Positions 1 to 11,631 of a stretch of 64,000 nt of DNA are shown in pieces. Both the position numbers and the translations under genes were made by a program. A model generated the notes under the pieces. It saw only the letters and a list, made by a program, of their open reading frames with translations. It was not told where the DNA came from and searched no databases. Where the stretch lies: contig ML769470.1 in assembly GCA_009733575.1 (NCBI GenBank), positions 124,001 through 188,000 of the forward strand. Direction: 5' to 3'. How positions within the stretch are numbered: the stretch's first letter is position 1; the number at the start of each line of letters is the position of its first letter. Origin of the DNA: Gymnopus androsaceus JB14. Its lineage: Eukaryota > Basidiomycota > Agaricomycetes > Agaricales > Omphalotaceae.

Positions 1-116
1 AAAAATAATAATAAATCAACCTAAGGCTTAATTAAGGCCTTAAATTAAGGCCTTAAATGGGCTTAAGCCCTAAAGATTTTGAGATTGTTATTTAAGGGCT
101 TATGGTAGAACACTGG
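1..116. repeat. AT-rich palindromic repeat stretch
   Basis: The first bases hold several overlapping copies of the self-complementary word TTAAGGCCTTAA and related forms (TTAATTAAGGCC, GGGCTTAAGCCC). No ORF is supported. It may be the edge of a repeat that starts left of the window; the other edge cannot be seen. Confidence 0.5.
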
Positions 117-340
117 CGCGCGCAGCTTTTCCAGAAATAGCCGCATGGACTCCCAACGAATGGTCCTGGCAGGCGGAAGACAAGGAACAATGGGTTTCTG
201 CGCCATCATCGGAGTGGTAAGATTTCATGGATTGTTGGATGGATCCACTTCGTGCAACTCATTTAAATCGGAACACATTTCCGTACGAGCTTCAGATTTA
301 CATCAAGCTTCCCGACACCAGAGTTGCCCATCATAGCGTT
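117..340 (+). pseudogene. Truncated copy of exon 1 of the gene at 11632
   Basis: This stretch aligns almost base for base with 11672-11895, inside the first exon of the uncharacterised gene starting at 11632. Shared words include CTTTTCCAGAAATAGCC and TTTCATGGATTGTTGGATGG, followed by the same CTTCAGATTT and CACCAGAGTTG words. Relative to the longer copy it has small indels that break the reading frame, has no start codon in place, and stops matching after about 340. It is read as a dead fragment left by duplication of that gene or of an element carrying it. Confidence 0.7.
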
Positions 341-978
341 GTCCAGCAAGTTGATTGGCATCTTTGATGCTCTAGCTGGTTGCTCTCAGTTCTCTTGCTA
401 AATCAAAAGATCTATCTCTCCTGCATCCCTTCTTGGATTTTGTGGATTTTGAAATTTATGGCATATGGATGTTGGGAGATATGAAATGGGGTAAAATTTT
501 GCTTGGTTTGTGCTCGGTCTCCCAGGCTGGGAGTCATTTACAGTTGATTTACAGACTCGAATACAGCGATAAGTGCTGTTGAAGTATGCGCATCCATTGA
601 ATCAAAGACACTCTGTGGAACACTGGATTGACAATGTAGTTGATGATGCAGTCCACGCGGTCGAACCAGTGACAAGTACAGAAGTAGTGAGAGGAATCTT
701 GTTCCTGAATTAAAGGTTGGCGTTTTGACACACAATGGAGTGGAAACAATTGTAACTATGTGCCACTGGGCAGTGCTTGCGTTTTCATCTTTGGTTTAGT
801 CACTAGTGACCTAAAGCTGAATTGTAACCACAGAAGACGAGTCTGGAAGCAGTTTCATCATCATCATTTCAATCAGATCAAGGTGGCGGGCCTTTCCATT
901 TTCTAAGGTTTAATTTTAGCCTTGGCCTTCCGAGTATAAAAGTGGATATTCTTTTTTGCAGAGCTCCATCTTCCGAAA
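341..978. other. Intergenic, no gene seen
   Basis: Only short unsupported ORFs occur here on both strands. The segment 930-975 (GAGTATAAAAGTGG) contains a TATA-like box shortly upstream of the next gene and may be its core promoter. Confidence 0.4.
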
Positions 979-2655
979 ATGTCCAACTCTTGCCCACAAG
1001 GTGCATTATGCCTTACATTTTTTGATGGATCCTTTGCCAGTTTACAAAAAGAATTATCCCTTTCAATAATTGTACCACTCACTGTGAGTCAGCAGTTAAC
1101 AGTCTTTCTTCAAGTCATAAATTTCTCACGAATGGCACTCTTTTTCTACTTTGTTCTTTGCTTACATTTGTTAGATTGACATATTTTTATATGGTGGGTT
1201 TGCTGCATTGGTGATTGAACAGCTCTACTAATGTCAAACGCTATCTGTTAGGCATCTTCGTGGTGATCTTTGGACTCAGCATATACCTATTTCAAACAAA
1301 GTTCATCCCTGGAAAACTCTACATTATTGCAACTGTTCTTTTTTTCACAATGGCGACTATCTCCATTGCATTATGTCTTGCAACAAGGATTACTGTACCC
1401 TTTATATATCCGAATAATCTTCAAGATAATACGGCAGTTGCATGGCTGGTAAATATCGGAATACAACTTGAAGTCACCAATGTGTATATCTTTCTTGTTT
1501 CTGGGTAAGAGTGTTAATATTAAAAGGCCCATTTTAATTCACTTACACGCTGTTTTACACTCAGGTTATTGGCCGATATCATACTGGTAAGCTTTCCATG
1601 GGGGTACAAACAAATTAATGCCGGATAGGAGCTGATTTGTGCAGATACATCGGTGCTATCGTCTCTGGGGATCAAAACGCCGTGTCATTGTTTTTCCTTC
1701 ATTTGTTGTACTAGCCACTTTTGGTATGCATTTTGATCTATAAATTGAATGCTCCTTCTAATCTATCACTTCTTTAGGCCTTAGCATAGTCATTGCAGTG
1801 GTGTGGAAAAGGGAGTATGAGCCTCCCCAATATGCAGGAAGCTCTACCATTGCCGCAATCACTGTAAATTACATGAGCTATTTAGTCATTACACTACTAC
1901 AAAATCTTCTTTTGACAGGAATGATAGGTCAGCACTCAAAGCATGTCATATTTTTGCAGCAACCTTCTCATACGTTCTTTTAGTTGGAAGACTTTGGTGG
2001 CTAAACCGAACTACTAAAAAGTTATTAGGTGGGGGGACAGCCACCACTTCACAAAGTCTCTTCGCAATAATGTAAGCATGCTTTAGGTTCACAATGATAC
2101 TTAATGTGTAGCCTTTGACACTGTGCAGTCTAGAATCTGGAGTCCTCCTTCCCATGTTCATAATCGTTGCTATAGTGCTTAAGGCAACACAGATCACTGA
2201 TCCAAATCTAGCGTTTGCTTTTTTTGATCTGTTCCTTGGGATGAATCCAACTCAGGGTATCATTGATTATATAAATGCAACAGCTCTTACTCAAGTTGTG
2301 GTATGTATCTTTGTGGAAATTTACATGTCATTGTGCTTATATCTACATCTACCAGGGTATTGCATCAACACTGATCATTGTCCGTGTTGGTCTTGGAGTA
2401 GATGCTTTGCCAAATTCACAAAATTCACGAACTACATTTTCATCTGCAGAGGATGAAGAGTCAATAAATCCAGAAGAGTTGAATCCTATGGCATATGTAA
2501 ACAATGGCGAAATTGAGCATTTTCAGCTCAAGTATACCCTTGATGAATTACAAGTTGATCACAACTGCCTAGTAGATCCCATGGATGGTTCTAAGATCCG
2601 GCTGGAGTATCATCCCATTGATCAGTCTCATAATCCTCAAAGCATAGGGTGTTAG
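979..2655 (+). CDS. Seven-transmembrane protein, uncharacterised mushroom family
   Basis: A multi-exon gene for an integral membrane protein. From about 1217 the exons join cleanly in frame through five short introns: 1505-1564, 1587-1644, 1734-1777, 1928-1983 and 2072-2128, with a sixth at 2301-2355. The joined product shows successive hydrophobic helices (LLGIFVVIFGLSIYLF, IIATVLFFTMATISIALCL, IVFPSFVVLATFGLSIVIAV and others). Between helices 3 and 4 it has the family-typical HRCYRLWGSKRR word, which resembles RCYxxWG in the large uncharacterised 7TM family of Agaricomycetes. A hydrophilic acidic C-terminal tail of about 80 residues ends at 2655. The 5' end is unresolved: the ORF from ATG 979 does not join the 1217 exon in frame by any intron of normal length, so exon 1 may be missing or broken. 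Ligand and function are unknown. Confidence 0.65.
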
Positions 2656-5538
2656 GAACTCCTAGGGGTGTACCAGAGGCTGATAATCTGTAGGGTGGTA
2701 GGTGGTAGGGGGATAGGTGGTAGGACATGGTATGGGACAGGTGGTGAGTCACGTGTGAGATGGTAGCTACGAGTGCATGAATGAAATGAATACCAAGTTA
2801 TTGTTTTCAGGATTTTGTGCCTAATCCCGCACAGGAAATTTTATATTGAACATTGTAAGCATCCTCGACTCAAAGTGAACAAAGTGAAATGGAGATAGGG
2901 CCTTCTGCTTGCCAAATGACATCCGAAATTCACTGCCAAATTTGTTTGGATTGAATTTATAAGCTATTCATAATCATTGCATAAAACTGCTTACTATCAG
3001 GTTTTTGTTCCGGAATTCTGGTTCTGCAAAAGCTAGTGGTTCCACCTGTTCTCATCTTGTCTGATATAAAAGGAGTTGAGCCCAATTCCTGCCCTTCCTT
3101 TGTCATCCATCTTGCTGGCTATAACAATGAATGCTTGACCATGTCAACTTTCTTTAAATTGTATCATTCTGCATCCTTGCAGCCTCCATCTTGGTGCCTC
3201 TCATTCTGAACAGACAGACATTACAAACAACTTGTCCATCTACCGCAGTTGTCCCTTTGCTTATGGCCATCCCATCAGTATCTGAGTGAGAGATGACCAA
3301 TTGTCAATGTTTTTGCTATCTGTGAGGAGCACTTCCAGGAACCTTCCCTCCCCCCCCCCCCCCAATATCTACTTATGCTTAAATTGCAGGTCAATTTTTG
3401 GAGCCTTTTCTGCTGAATGTGAAACTGCAGGTGTCAAGCTTGAGCTTTTAGGGTACATTGTATGATTTTCATGTGTACTTACTGCTAATTGTACTTTTGT
3501 ATTAGTGTTGATGATGCCATTGCCATTTCTCAATCCTCCAGTGTTTGCAGGATGAACAGATGGCAGTCTGATATCATTGCTGGATGCACATCTCAGTCAC
3601 ATACTCCTACATGTGCTGCAGTTTTGTTTCCCTGTATGATTTTCTTGCAAGCGTTCAACAGGATCACATTCAAATAATGCTAGTAAGTATACTCACTCAG
3701 TATGCCCAAATACATTATTTAATCCAACATGGTATGCTACTAGCCTTTTTCCTGAATTTGTTTTTTTGATAACAACTTCATCCAGGGGTTGCTTTTGAGG
3801 ACAGTTAGTTTGGTCATCTTGACAACAGTAAAAGTCTTTATTGTGACCTAGCTTCAAGCATGAAGCTTGCTTTGCAGTTCTCAACATCTCTGACAAACAG
3901 GGGAATACATCCCATTCAGTACAAAAACAAGATGCCTATTGATACATGTTGATGTGGAGGTTCAACCAATCATGTAAGTTGTGTCTTTTTTTCTCATTTT
4001 CATGTTCACTCACATCTGTATCCAGGTGAGATGTAGCATGGACACTCAAGGGACTCCAATACTAAGAAGATAAATCTAGGGGGAGGTAATCAGTGGACAT
4101 TCATCAGAGTGAGTTCTGGTCAAGTCTTTCAATATATGGATGCTTACATTGACACTATGCTCCTAAGGCATTGGTTTGCAGTGTTGTATTTGTGCAATGG
4201 AGTGGATGATATTGAACAAGAAGGTTACCACAATTCATAATCCATACTTCCTATAATTCCAATTATACTTCTTTTTATCTTATGTATGATACATACAGCA
4301 CAGTCACTGCTGTAAATAATGACTTTCCATCACCTTTGAGTTGGGGACTTGCTGGTCTTGACCAGCACTAAGATGCTTATGCCAAGATTGTATTGAGCAT
4401 CTGATTCCACCTGTGTTAAGCCCATGCAGCCCAGATTGAAACGGCGAAGAATTGATTGCAAATTGATCGTGAGAATCAACCAATGTTGATTGTTGGTGAT
4501 CTGGGTTGGACCTTTGAAGTAACAGGACTCGGCAAAGCTATTAGCAACACCCTTAACACACCATAGTATGTCCCAGAGGAGAGTGATAGAAGAAGGGCGG
4601 AGTGGAGCAAATGCACAGCCGCAAATTGATCGCAATGTCAATCAATTGATTGGCGGAGATGTTGGAACAAAGACAAGAGAAGATCAGCTAGACTAAGTTG
4701 ATTTTCAAACTAAAGTTACAATACATGGTATACTACTTAAATACTAGTGAGTTCGGATAAACAGATAAATATAAAGAACAATAAGTAATATATATCTGGC
4801 AGTGTATTCAGTAAGTATAACAATAAAGTAATTCAGTAAGAAAGACAAAAGAATATAAAAGGAATAAAACAATAAGTATTGGAAAGTTGTCCAAACATGA
4901 TAGGAATGTTTCCAAAGGTAAAGGGCAGTATTGGATCAATAGATCAAAGGGTTGGAGGGTCGAAATGTCGAAATGTCAATACATTGAAGGGTCAATTGGT
5001 TGATAGCAAGTGGTTGGACATTGGTAGCAAGCATTGATTGTTGATAGCAATTGATTGAGTATTGATAGTGATTGATCAAGCATTGATAGCAAGTGGTGAT
5101 GATTGCATGGATATAACAGCCTGCTGGATCATCTCAGCATGGGCTCAGAAGCAAACAGCAAAAGTGGAACTGTAACTGAACAACCAAACTGCACAAGTAA
5201 CTGCCATGTACCAGTGTTGATCTACTTTCACCTAACCCCCATGGGTCAAGTAGACAGAGATCTCCATCTTGGACAACCTTTTTCTGCTTCAGAATATGCA
5301 GTGAGAGGTCATCCATATGGTCAAATGCAAGACATTATTAGCTAGGGAAATTGCAGTTTATTCACTGATATAGGTGGTATGTAATGAAATGATGTCTAAG
5401 ATGGATACTCTGTATGCAAATGCAATATGATTAACTAACTAGCAACTCTATGAATGAAGTTGTACCAAGCTGTAACAAAAATGATATGACAACTGTACAA
5501 AAATACATGATGTTGGAGGTTGAGTCTAGAAATGAGAA
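2656..5538. other. Long intergenic stretch with simple repeats
   Basis: No gene is supported. Visible structure: a G-rich run of GGTAGG/GGTGGTAGGGGG words at 2694-2750 immediately after the 7TM stop; a 14-base C homopolymer at 3350-3363; and a degenerate minisatellite of TTGATAGCAA / ATTGATTG words at about 4990-5105. The ORFs here are short, have no family features and lack intron-joined continuations. Confidence 0.5.
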
Positions 5539-6199
5539 CATCAGCAAAACCTGGGTGAAGGTCATAGCAGCTATAGCAATCTGTAGCAAGCCATAGCAGC
5601 CATAGTGCTATGAAATGCTATGAGCTGCTATGAGTTGCTATGAGCTGCTATGAGATCACCGAGTGCTGTCAACATTTTGACAGCTGTCACTCTTCTGTCA
5701 ATAGTATATAGCATTGACGAGTCGTCGTAACTTCCCCAAGCTCCCTTCCTTCCCTCTCATATTTCTTTTTTTTCTAAGTTGTTTCTGAGTCGCTTTGGCT
5801 CGGCGTTCTTGGTGAGTTTCATTCAAACCGTTCAATATCTAATTAAGTATTGCATACTATACTGTAGCTTTATCTATGCTATATACTAGTTACTGTAGCT
5901 CTGTTTTGCTAAACTATCCTACTATGTACTACTAATCTGAAAATATATATATGATTTATTATAATTATTTGGTCTCGCAAGTGAGAGAAACAATTCCGAG
6001 GACAACAAAAAAAATGAATTGAAAGACTGACAGATGATGCGATGATGTGCCGTGAAATGCGACATCCATAGCAGCCCATAGCAATCCATAGCAATCCATA
6101 GCTCTGGATAGATGGGGACCTTGCTATGAGTGCTATGGGTGCTATGAGTGCTGGATAGCGCTATCCAGCGCTGTCCAGCACACCCAGGTTTTGCTGATG
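5539..6199. mobile_element. Non-autonomous inverted-repeat element, CATAGCAG family, copy 1
   Basis: A 661-bp element bounded by a perfect 19-bp terminal inverted repeat, CATCAGCAAAACCTGGGTG at the left and its reverse complement ending at 6199. Next to each terminus lie many direct copies of the 8-mer CATAGCAG: in that orientation at the right and as CTATGAGCTGCTATG at the left, so the ends are also long imperfect subterminal repeats. The centre carries TGACAGCTGTCA-like palindromes and has no coding capacity. The flanking dinucleotide AA is present on both sides (5537-5538 and 6200-6201). Related copies sit at 26369-27015 and 28116-28393. The superfamily is not determined. Confidence 0.8.
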
Positions 6200-6241
6200 A
6201 ACAGAAAATTATAAGGAGAAGAGGAAAGGGAAAAGCTACAT

Positions 6242-7250
6242 GTGGGAGAGCGAACAAAGACCCAGGCTTCTGTTGATGCAAATGAGGGCAATACAGCAGC
6301 TGCAGATCTACTTTTGCAATCCCCACCATGTCCTCTGAAGCGCACACAAACTGTTGTCAAACCAGAGCCTGATGAAGTCACCACTACATCAAGGAAGAAG
6401 GCAAAGACAGTCCCCAACATCATGGCTGATGCTGCCATCTCAGTTTCAATGTCAGCAAAGGGTACCCAGTCAAAGAGATTGCGAGGCCAAGGAGGAGATG
6501 TAGATATTGACAAAGGTGATGAAGTCTCAGGGAAGAAGTGCAAGCAAGCCACTGTTGTGGCAGACATAGAGGAAGTTGACAAGGAAGAATTGCCAGAGCC
6601 CAAGCCAAAGAAGAAGAAGAAGAAGGAGAATAGCTCAGCTGCCCCTCAGAAGCCTGTTCAACAAAATAAGAAGGCTTCCACTTCTGGCCCAAAATCTTCT
6701 TCCAAATGCCAGTCCAAGTGAGTGTTTCTCCTGTATTATTTATCATTGACTTGTTCTTATTCATACCCATTCTCCACAAAAGGCTGAAAACTGCTTCCAG
6801 GAAAAAGAAGGAGAACCCCACAAAACTTCCAAAACCCCTGCTGGGCCTGCCCCCACTGTCAAGAAATTGACAACCAAGAAACCACCTGCAGTTTTGAAAG
6901 CTGCTTCCAAGATGAAGAGGGGTCCACTGCAAAGTGTTCTCAACCATGTTAAGAAATTGGCTTCTGCTACCATTAATACTGACTACAATGAACCAGATGA
7001 GCTCAATCTTCTATTGTGAATCAGTACATACTATCTTTATTTCATTTCTTGTAATATTTGTTGTACATACAGGCTATTGTTTTGGGACACTCTCAATGTT
7101 GTAGATACACTAGTTGATCCTGTTACATACCAAAAAGCTGATTTTCACTTGATCCAAGTTGAGCCAGTCAAAGCTGGTTCTCACAGATTTGCTTACTTCT
7201 TTAGTACAATGCAGAGATGCAAAATAGGGTGTAACTGGGGTCCAGCTTGA
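6242..7250 (+). CDS. Lysine-rich hypothetical protein, possible frame break
   Basis: Exon 1 (6242-6718) starts just outside the CATAGCAG element and encodes a low-complexity, very basic protein with KKKKKK, PEPKPKKK and SRKKAK runs, likely nuclear. A normal GTGAGT donor follows at 6719, with an acceptor just before 6783. Exon 2 continues the same composition (TVKKLTTKKPPAVLKAASK) to a donor at 7016. Exon 3 runs from 7083 to a TGA at 7248-7250 and encodes a non-repetitive stretch containing VDPVTYQKADFHLIQVEPVK. The exon 1 to exon 2 junction is off by one base in the frame that keeps exon 2 open, so the gene is either broken or spliced differently. A decayed copy of exon 3 and its intron lies at 14461-14675. 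Family unknown. Confidence 0.45.
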
Positions 7251-7303
7251 GTCCACTAAATATTGCCTGAATCTCAGTAAATATTGTTCAGCACACTCTT
7301 GCC

Positions 7304-7311
7304 ATATCAAG
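7304..7311. repeat. Left 8-bp target site duplication of the hAT element
   Basis: ATATCAAG lies directly outside the left terminus of the hAT element and is repeated exactly at 11165-11172. Eight-base target duplications are the known signature of hAT transposition. Confidence 0.93.
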
Positions 7312-10300
7312 CAGTGTTGGCAAGGTCAGTTGACGGGCATCAAAGTCACTGACCGGCACGTAAATGTGGTCAAGGTCATGTTTTGATGACTTGCCTTTTG
7401 ACTGTTTGTCTCAGCTTGGCATCGGGTAAACGGTGCGACGGACCGTTACGTGTCTGCTGCCGCGCTGCGCGCGTGCGGGACATTCGGTTGCTCTCAAGCT
7501 AGTTTTACATGACTTTGTGCAAAGAATGGTCTTACAAATAAATAGCGTACTAACTATACAATTAAATAATTGAACTAACTGTCTCATCGACTGCAACATC
7601 AATCCCTGCTCCTCCATCACCATCTTCATCTGCAAGCTCATAGAACTCTAGCTCCTCTGCAAGGCTACGCACAGCACTGACATTGTGAACAGCAATCCAG
7701 CTCCTTGCAGTGAAATCAAAGAGTTCTTTAAGGGGGATGGACAACTGTGAGGGAAAGGTAAGATAGGTGTCCTCTTCTTCATCATCATCAGCCATTGCCT
7801 CCATGTTGGAAGTAATATCATGGAATTCATCTTCAACCTCTGTATCATCTGTATCTGCTTCCGAGCTGGCAGTAGTAGTGGAACCGTATGTAGGTGCTTC
7901 TGGTGATTCCAAAGATGGTGATGTTACTGGCTGGGTTGAAACCTCCTGCATCTTGGCTAAGCGCTCCTCTCTGGCAAGTCCGAACTCTCTTTTCACCCTC
8001 TTTGCTGTCTGATTGGCTAGATGTTCATCACGGACATGCATCTTCAGTTCAGCAAGTAAGGTGAGGGTTTTTGTTCCCAGTCTATTGCGAAGCTTGGTGA
8101 GGGTGTTGCCAAAAATGCTGAACAGGCGTTCACATGAAGCTGAGTTTGCACATATAGAGAAAATGTGCAGTGCTAGCCTGACAAGTGGCTCTGAATCGGA
8201 GCTGATGAGTCCATTCCAGAACTCAACAGGGTCAGGACTATGATTCTGGACCCATATGTGAGTACAAAGTAAGTTGACATTACTAAATTGTAGTAAAACA
8301 TACATTCTCTTTACCCATTTTATCCATAACACTCCGAAACTGAGGAACACCAGTGAATGGTCCCTTCTCAGCATAATAATCGTTCAAGTTCCGAAACAAG
8401 GAAGTTGAGATGTTATTCTCATTTCCCCTGGTGAAAAATCGGGCATAGAGACGAGTGAAGAGTGTGAGGATACCAGCTCTATTGAAATAGTGAAGGCTTC
8501 TGCTGAAGGGTGACTCCATGAATGGATTCAGTAAGACAGCTGCAATAAGAACCTCCTGGTCACATTTTTTCCATCGTGCCTCAAGACTATTGAGAACAGC
8601 AGTGCAGATGTGCCTGTCAACTGGGTCATTCAAATTGTTGAAATGGTGGTATAAGGCACCAAATGTAAGGAGCACTTCATCAAGCCTACAAAAAGCACTT
8701 TGTGTAATGTTTGCAGCAATAGCAAGTGGTTCAAGATGATTTTTGATTCTATATGGACTGGAATCAGTCACCATGTATCCTCTATGAAGTATACATACCG
8801 GACAAGTGCAAGCCAAAAATCATGATTTTCAATCACCTTGATCATTGCTTGTGCTTTTTCCTTTGATTTTTTGTCACCAGTTACAAGTTGACTTTCGGGC
8901 TGCATCCGATCCTTTGTTACAATAAATTCCAAAATTGCTCGCATCTCCAAAAGGCGGCGAAAAGCCAAGTAATGACTTGTCCAGCGTGTTAAGACTGCAC
9001 GTATGACTGTATTCACAGGCACATTGTTAGATATCTGAGCATCCCGAATTAATGCAAGCACATATGTTTTGCTTCGGATCCAGGTGATGAGCTCAGCTGC
9101 TTGTTTACTGAACTTCAAGAATCCTTTTTCAACTTTGAAGTAATCACCAACTATAAGGTTCACCTAGTATGTATACCCTGATTAAGATTGCAATGTAAGT
9201 TTTAAAAAGTTACATACTTGGTGGGCAAAGCAGTCAGGTGCTACAAGTGAAGGGCGCTGCTGAACTAAAAGTTTGCGTGCCTTTCTTGATTCCCCAGATG
9301 CATCAGCTGTAAATGCTACAACATTAACCTTCCATTTAGTTTCCAGTTCTGCAATCACATCAAGCATCAACTTCAAGAGATTCACTGCTGTCTTCCGCTC
9401 CTTTGAAGCATCATGGACACGTACACTCCGTACCTGAAAGTATAAGTCAATTTTCTTCAAAATATTTATACACTAGTATAATAAACCTAAAATCAATGTC
9501 AGTTATTCTATATAAAATCATTAGTGAATCAAGATACCTTTCCATTTGTTGTTATCATGAAAGCTATCAAATGATGGTGATTTACTCCAGACCAACCATC
9601 ACATTGAGCTGTAACATTAGCATTGTTTGCCTGAGCATCATGCTGAGCACGGTCACGGAAAGTCTGAGCCAACTTTGGCAGAAGGCGATTAGTCAAGACC
9701 TTCCGGGAGGGAGTTTTTGCATAAGGCATGAACTCTTGGATCAGGGCACGGAACTCTGGATTCTCAACCCATGAGAGAGAAAAACCAGCAGAAGCAGTAA
9801 GACGGGTAATCCGCTCTTCAAACTGAACTTGCTGTGCTGCACTCCACTGTGGAGAGCTGTGATGGGAGCTTGTTCGGGACCGCTTTCGTGAAATACTAGT
9901 ATGAGGATCAGATGGCAGTGGTAGCACAGCAAGATCTGAGCTTGCGCCAAGCGATGATATTGAATCAGATGGTGCAAGGCTAGCAAAGCTGAGTGCAGGT
10001 GAGGGGGGCTCGAATGAAGCAGGAGTGTGAGATTGCATCTGATACATGGGAGCCATGGAATGCTGTGATTGTGGAAAAGATGGATAGGGATTCCCGGTTA
10101 CAGGAATGGGGTGTTGGATTATCGGCACTGAAAGACTTGTCTGTAAGTGTGCTTGTTGTGCTTTAGTGGCATTCTTTTGATTTTCCGCATGTTGCTTCAC
10201 CAGCAGAGGTACATTACGGCAAGTGCGTAAATGTGTATTCATGGTTGAGGTCCGAGCTTGTATTACTGCTGTTGTTTCAAATACTGGAAGAAAAATAATT

Positions 10301-11164
10301 ACAACCAGAATGATATGGAGAAATGAATCACACTAACACTGGCGGATAATCATGTCTCTGTCACGGACAGCTTGAATCATTCCAGTTGCAAACTGTTGGA
10401 AAGATGAATACACATATAGCACAATACAATGAATGCATATCCATACCCTCTGAGCATCATTCACTTCCTGATCTGCGATGAGTTGTGGATAGCAGTATCG
10501 GCAGATAACCTTTGGTTTCCCATTCACACCTGAGGACATAGCAGCAGGGTCCTTCAAGGCTAGCCCGGGATGATCAATGAAATGATCTCGGTACCAGCTG
10601 CGAGACATATGGAAAATGGGTTGCTTGTAGTTCGAAAGTTTGTGTCGAAAATTTCCAACAACAGACTTTTTTGATCTTGCTTTTAAAAAGGAGAAAGATC
10701 GGAGACAAAGTATTTTGGGTTTCGGACCAACGTAAACTTAGCACACAATTCCATTGAGGTTGTATTCAGCTGACATAGTTTGTAAGAAATGTGCGAGGTA
10801 ACTACGATGTTCAAGCGGATGTATTCATTGCATTCCATCTATAGAAACATCAAAGACCTATGTAGATATACTTAAATCGACATGACAAGCATTGGAGGAA
10901 GTTATTTAGAGCAAGGTATTTATATCAACAGGATGAGGCTTGAGCATTGGAGAAACTAAATTAGAGTGGGGCTCGAGCATCGAGCATCGGAGAAACTAGA
11001 TTAGAATGGGATGCCGCCTGCCGCTCCATGGGCGCTCATGGGCGCTGATGAATGCTTAATAATACTCAAAGTCAGGTCATTTTTCGTACAAAGTGACCGG
11101 CAATGACTAGTCATCAAAAAATGACCATGACTTTTGCCCATTGACCGTAGCCCTTCCAACACTG
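7312..11164 (-). mobile_element. Complete hAT-superfamily DNA transposon
   Basis: A 3,853-bp element. Its left end begins CAGTGTTGGCAAGGTCAG and its right end, read inward on the other strand, begins CAGTGTTGGAAGGGCTACGG. The CAGTGTTGG core is a classic hAT terminus. Similarity continues imperfectly inward for about 80 bp, including TTTTGATGACT and GACCGGCA/GCCGGTCA words. Perfect 8-bp target duplications (ATATCAAG) flank it. It carries one minus-strand gene for a BED-finger hAT transposase with no visible internal stop codons in its exons. Termini, duplication and gene all look fresh, so the insertion is probably recent and the element possibly autonomous. It landed 61 bp after the stop of the lysine-rich gene ending at 7250. 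Confidence 0.93.
7562..10608 (-). CDS. hAT transposase with BED zinc finger
   Basis: Multi-exon gene on the minus strand, filling the hAT element at 7312-11164. The first exon (10608 downward) starts MSRSWYRDHFIDHPGL and contains CRYC. An exon from about 10260 supplies HLRTC, together giving a C2HC/H BED-type DNA-binding finger interrupted by two short introns. The catalytic region shows CDGWSG (first acidic residue, the DGW motif) and, an exon later, FTADASGES (second acidic residue). The last exon has the hAT dimerisation signature SASCERLFSIFGNTLTKLRN. It is followed by an acidic Ser/Thr tail with SEADTDDTEVEDEF and a TAA at 7562-7564. Predicted role: excision and insertion of the element in the nucleus. 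No internal stop was found in the exons, so it may be functional. Confidence 0.88.
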
Positions 11165-11172
11165 ATATCAAG
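11165..11172. repeat. Right 8-bp target site duplication of the hAT element
   Basis: ATATCAAG immediately follows the right terminus CCAACACTG, matching 7304-7311. Removing the element and one copy restores continuous host sequence (CACTCTTGCC-ATATCAAG-GCCATTGTGC). Confidence 0.93.
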
Positions 11173-11631
11173 GCCATTGTGCCCAACTTATAGGCCGCTT
11201 TTTTTACCATATCAGGACAGTCCCAGGTTATAATGGCCTCATCCAAGTGAAGGAAATACAGGCGATTGACAGGACTCTTTCAAGTTTCCAGAAGTTCTGG
11301 AACCATACTCGGATGCTTCAAGGAGAACATGATGAAAAAACACTCAAAAGTAAATGCAATATCACAACTTCTTTGAGACCTGGTCCAACAGACTTGGTTT
11401 ATTTAAGTGGGAAGTATATATGAGATGAGTTGCTCTAGTCCTGGAGAAGACTAGAGCTGGTGTAGTGTCTGGAAGGAAGGCTATAGCTTATGCAGCAGCC
11501 ACAAGAAATACCTGAGAGCACTCAGTGCTCAGGTTCAAACTGTTGCCATGACTCAGGGAATGGCCAAAAATGGCCAATCACATGCATTGGAGAGACTCAG
11601 ATGAAAAAGGGGCAACTAAGCAACTTCCACC
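11173..11631. other. Host sequence separated by the hAT insertion
   Basis: Continuation of the sequence that ends at 7311. It contains short open stretches resembling exon debris (for example around 11245-11340 and 11500-11610), but no gene model can be supported. It lies directly upstream of the gene starting at 11632 and may contain its promoter. Confidence 0.4.

Noticed and set aside
3350..3363. C14 homopolymer as a functional element
   Set aside because: A lone homopolymer in gene-free DNA; more likely slippage than a regulatory site, and its length is uncertain.
4330..4641. 103-codon minus-strand ORF
   Set aside because: No domain, no splice-linked exons, and it lies in a region of degenerate simple repeats.
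5539..6199. CATAGCAG element as a mariner or hAT MITE
   Set aside because: Flanking dinucleotides differ (AA, CC, TG) rather than TA, and no 8-bp duplication is present.
6142..6947. Long minus-strand ORFs opposite the lysine-rich gene
   Set aside because: They are antisense shadows of a low-complexity coding region rich in AAG codons and have no features of their own.
8013..8243. Plus-strand ORFs within the hAT element
   Set aside because: Antisense to the conserved dimerisation domain of the transposase.
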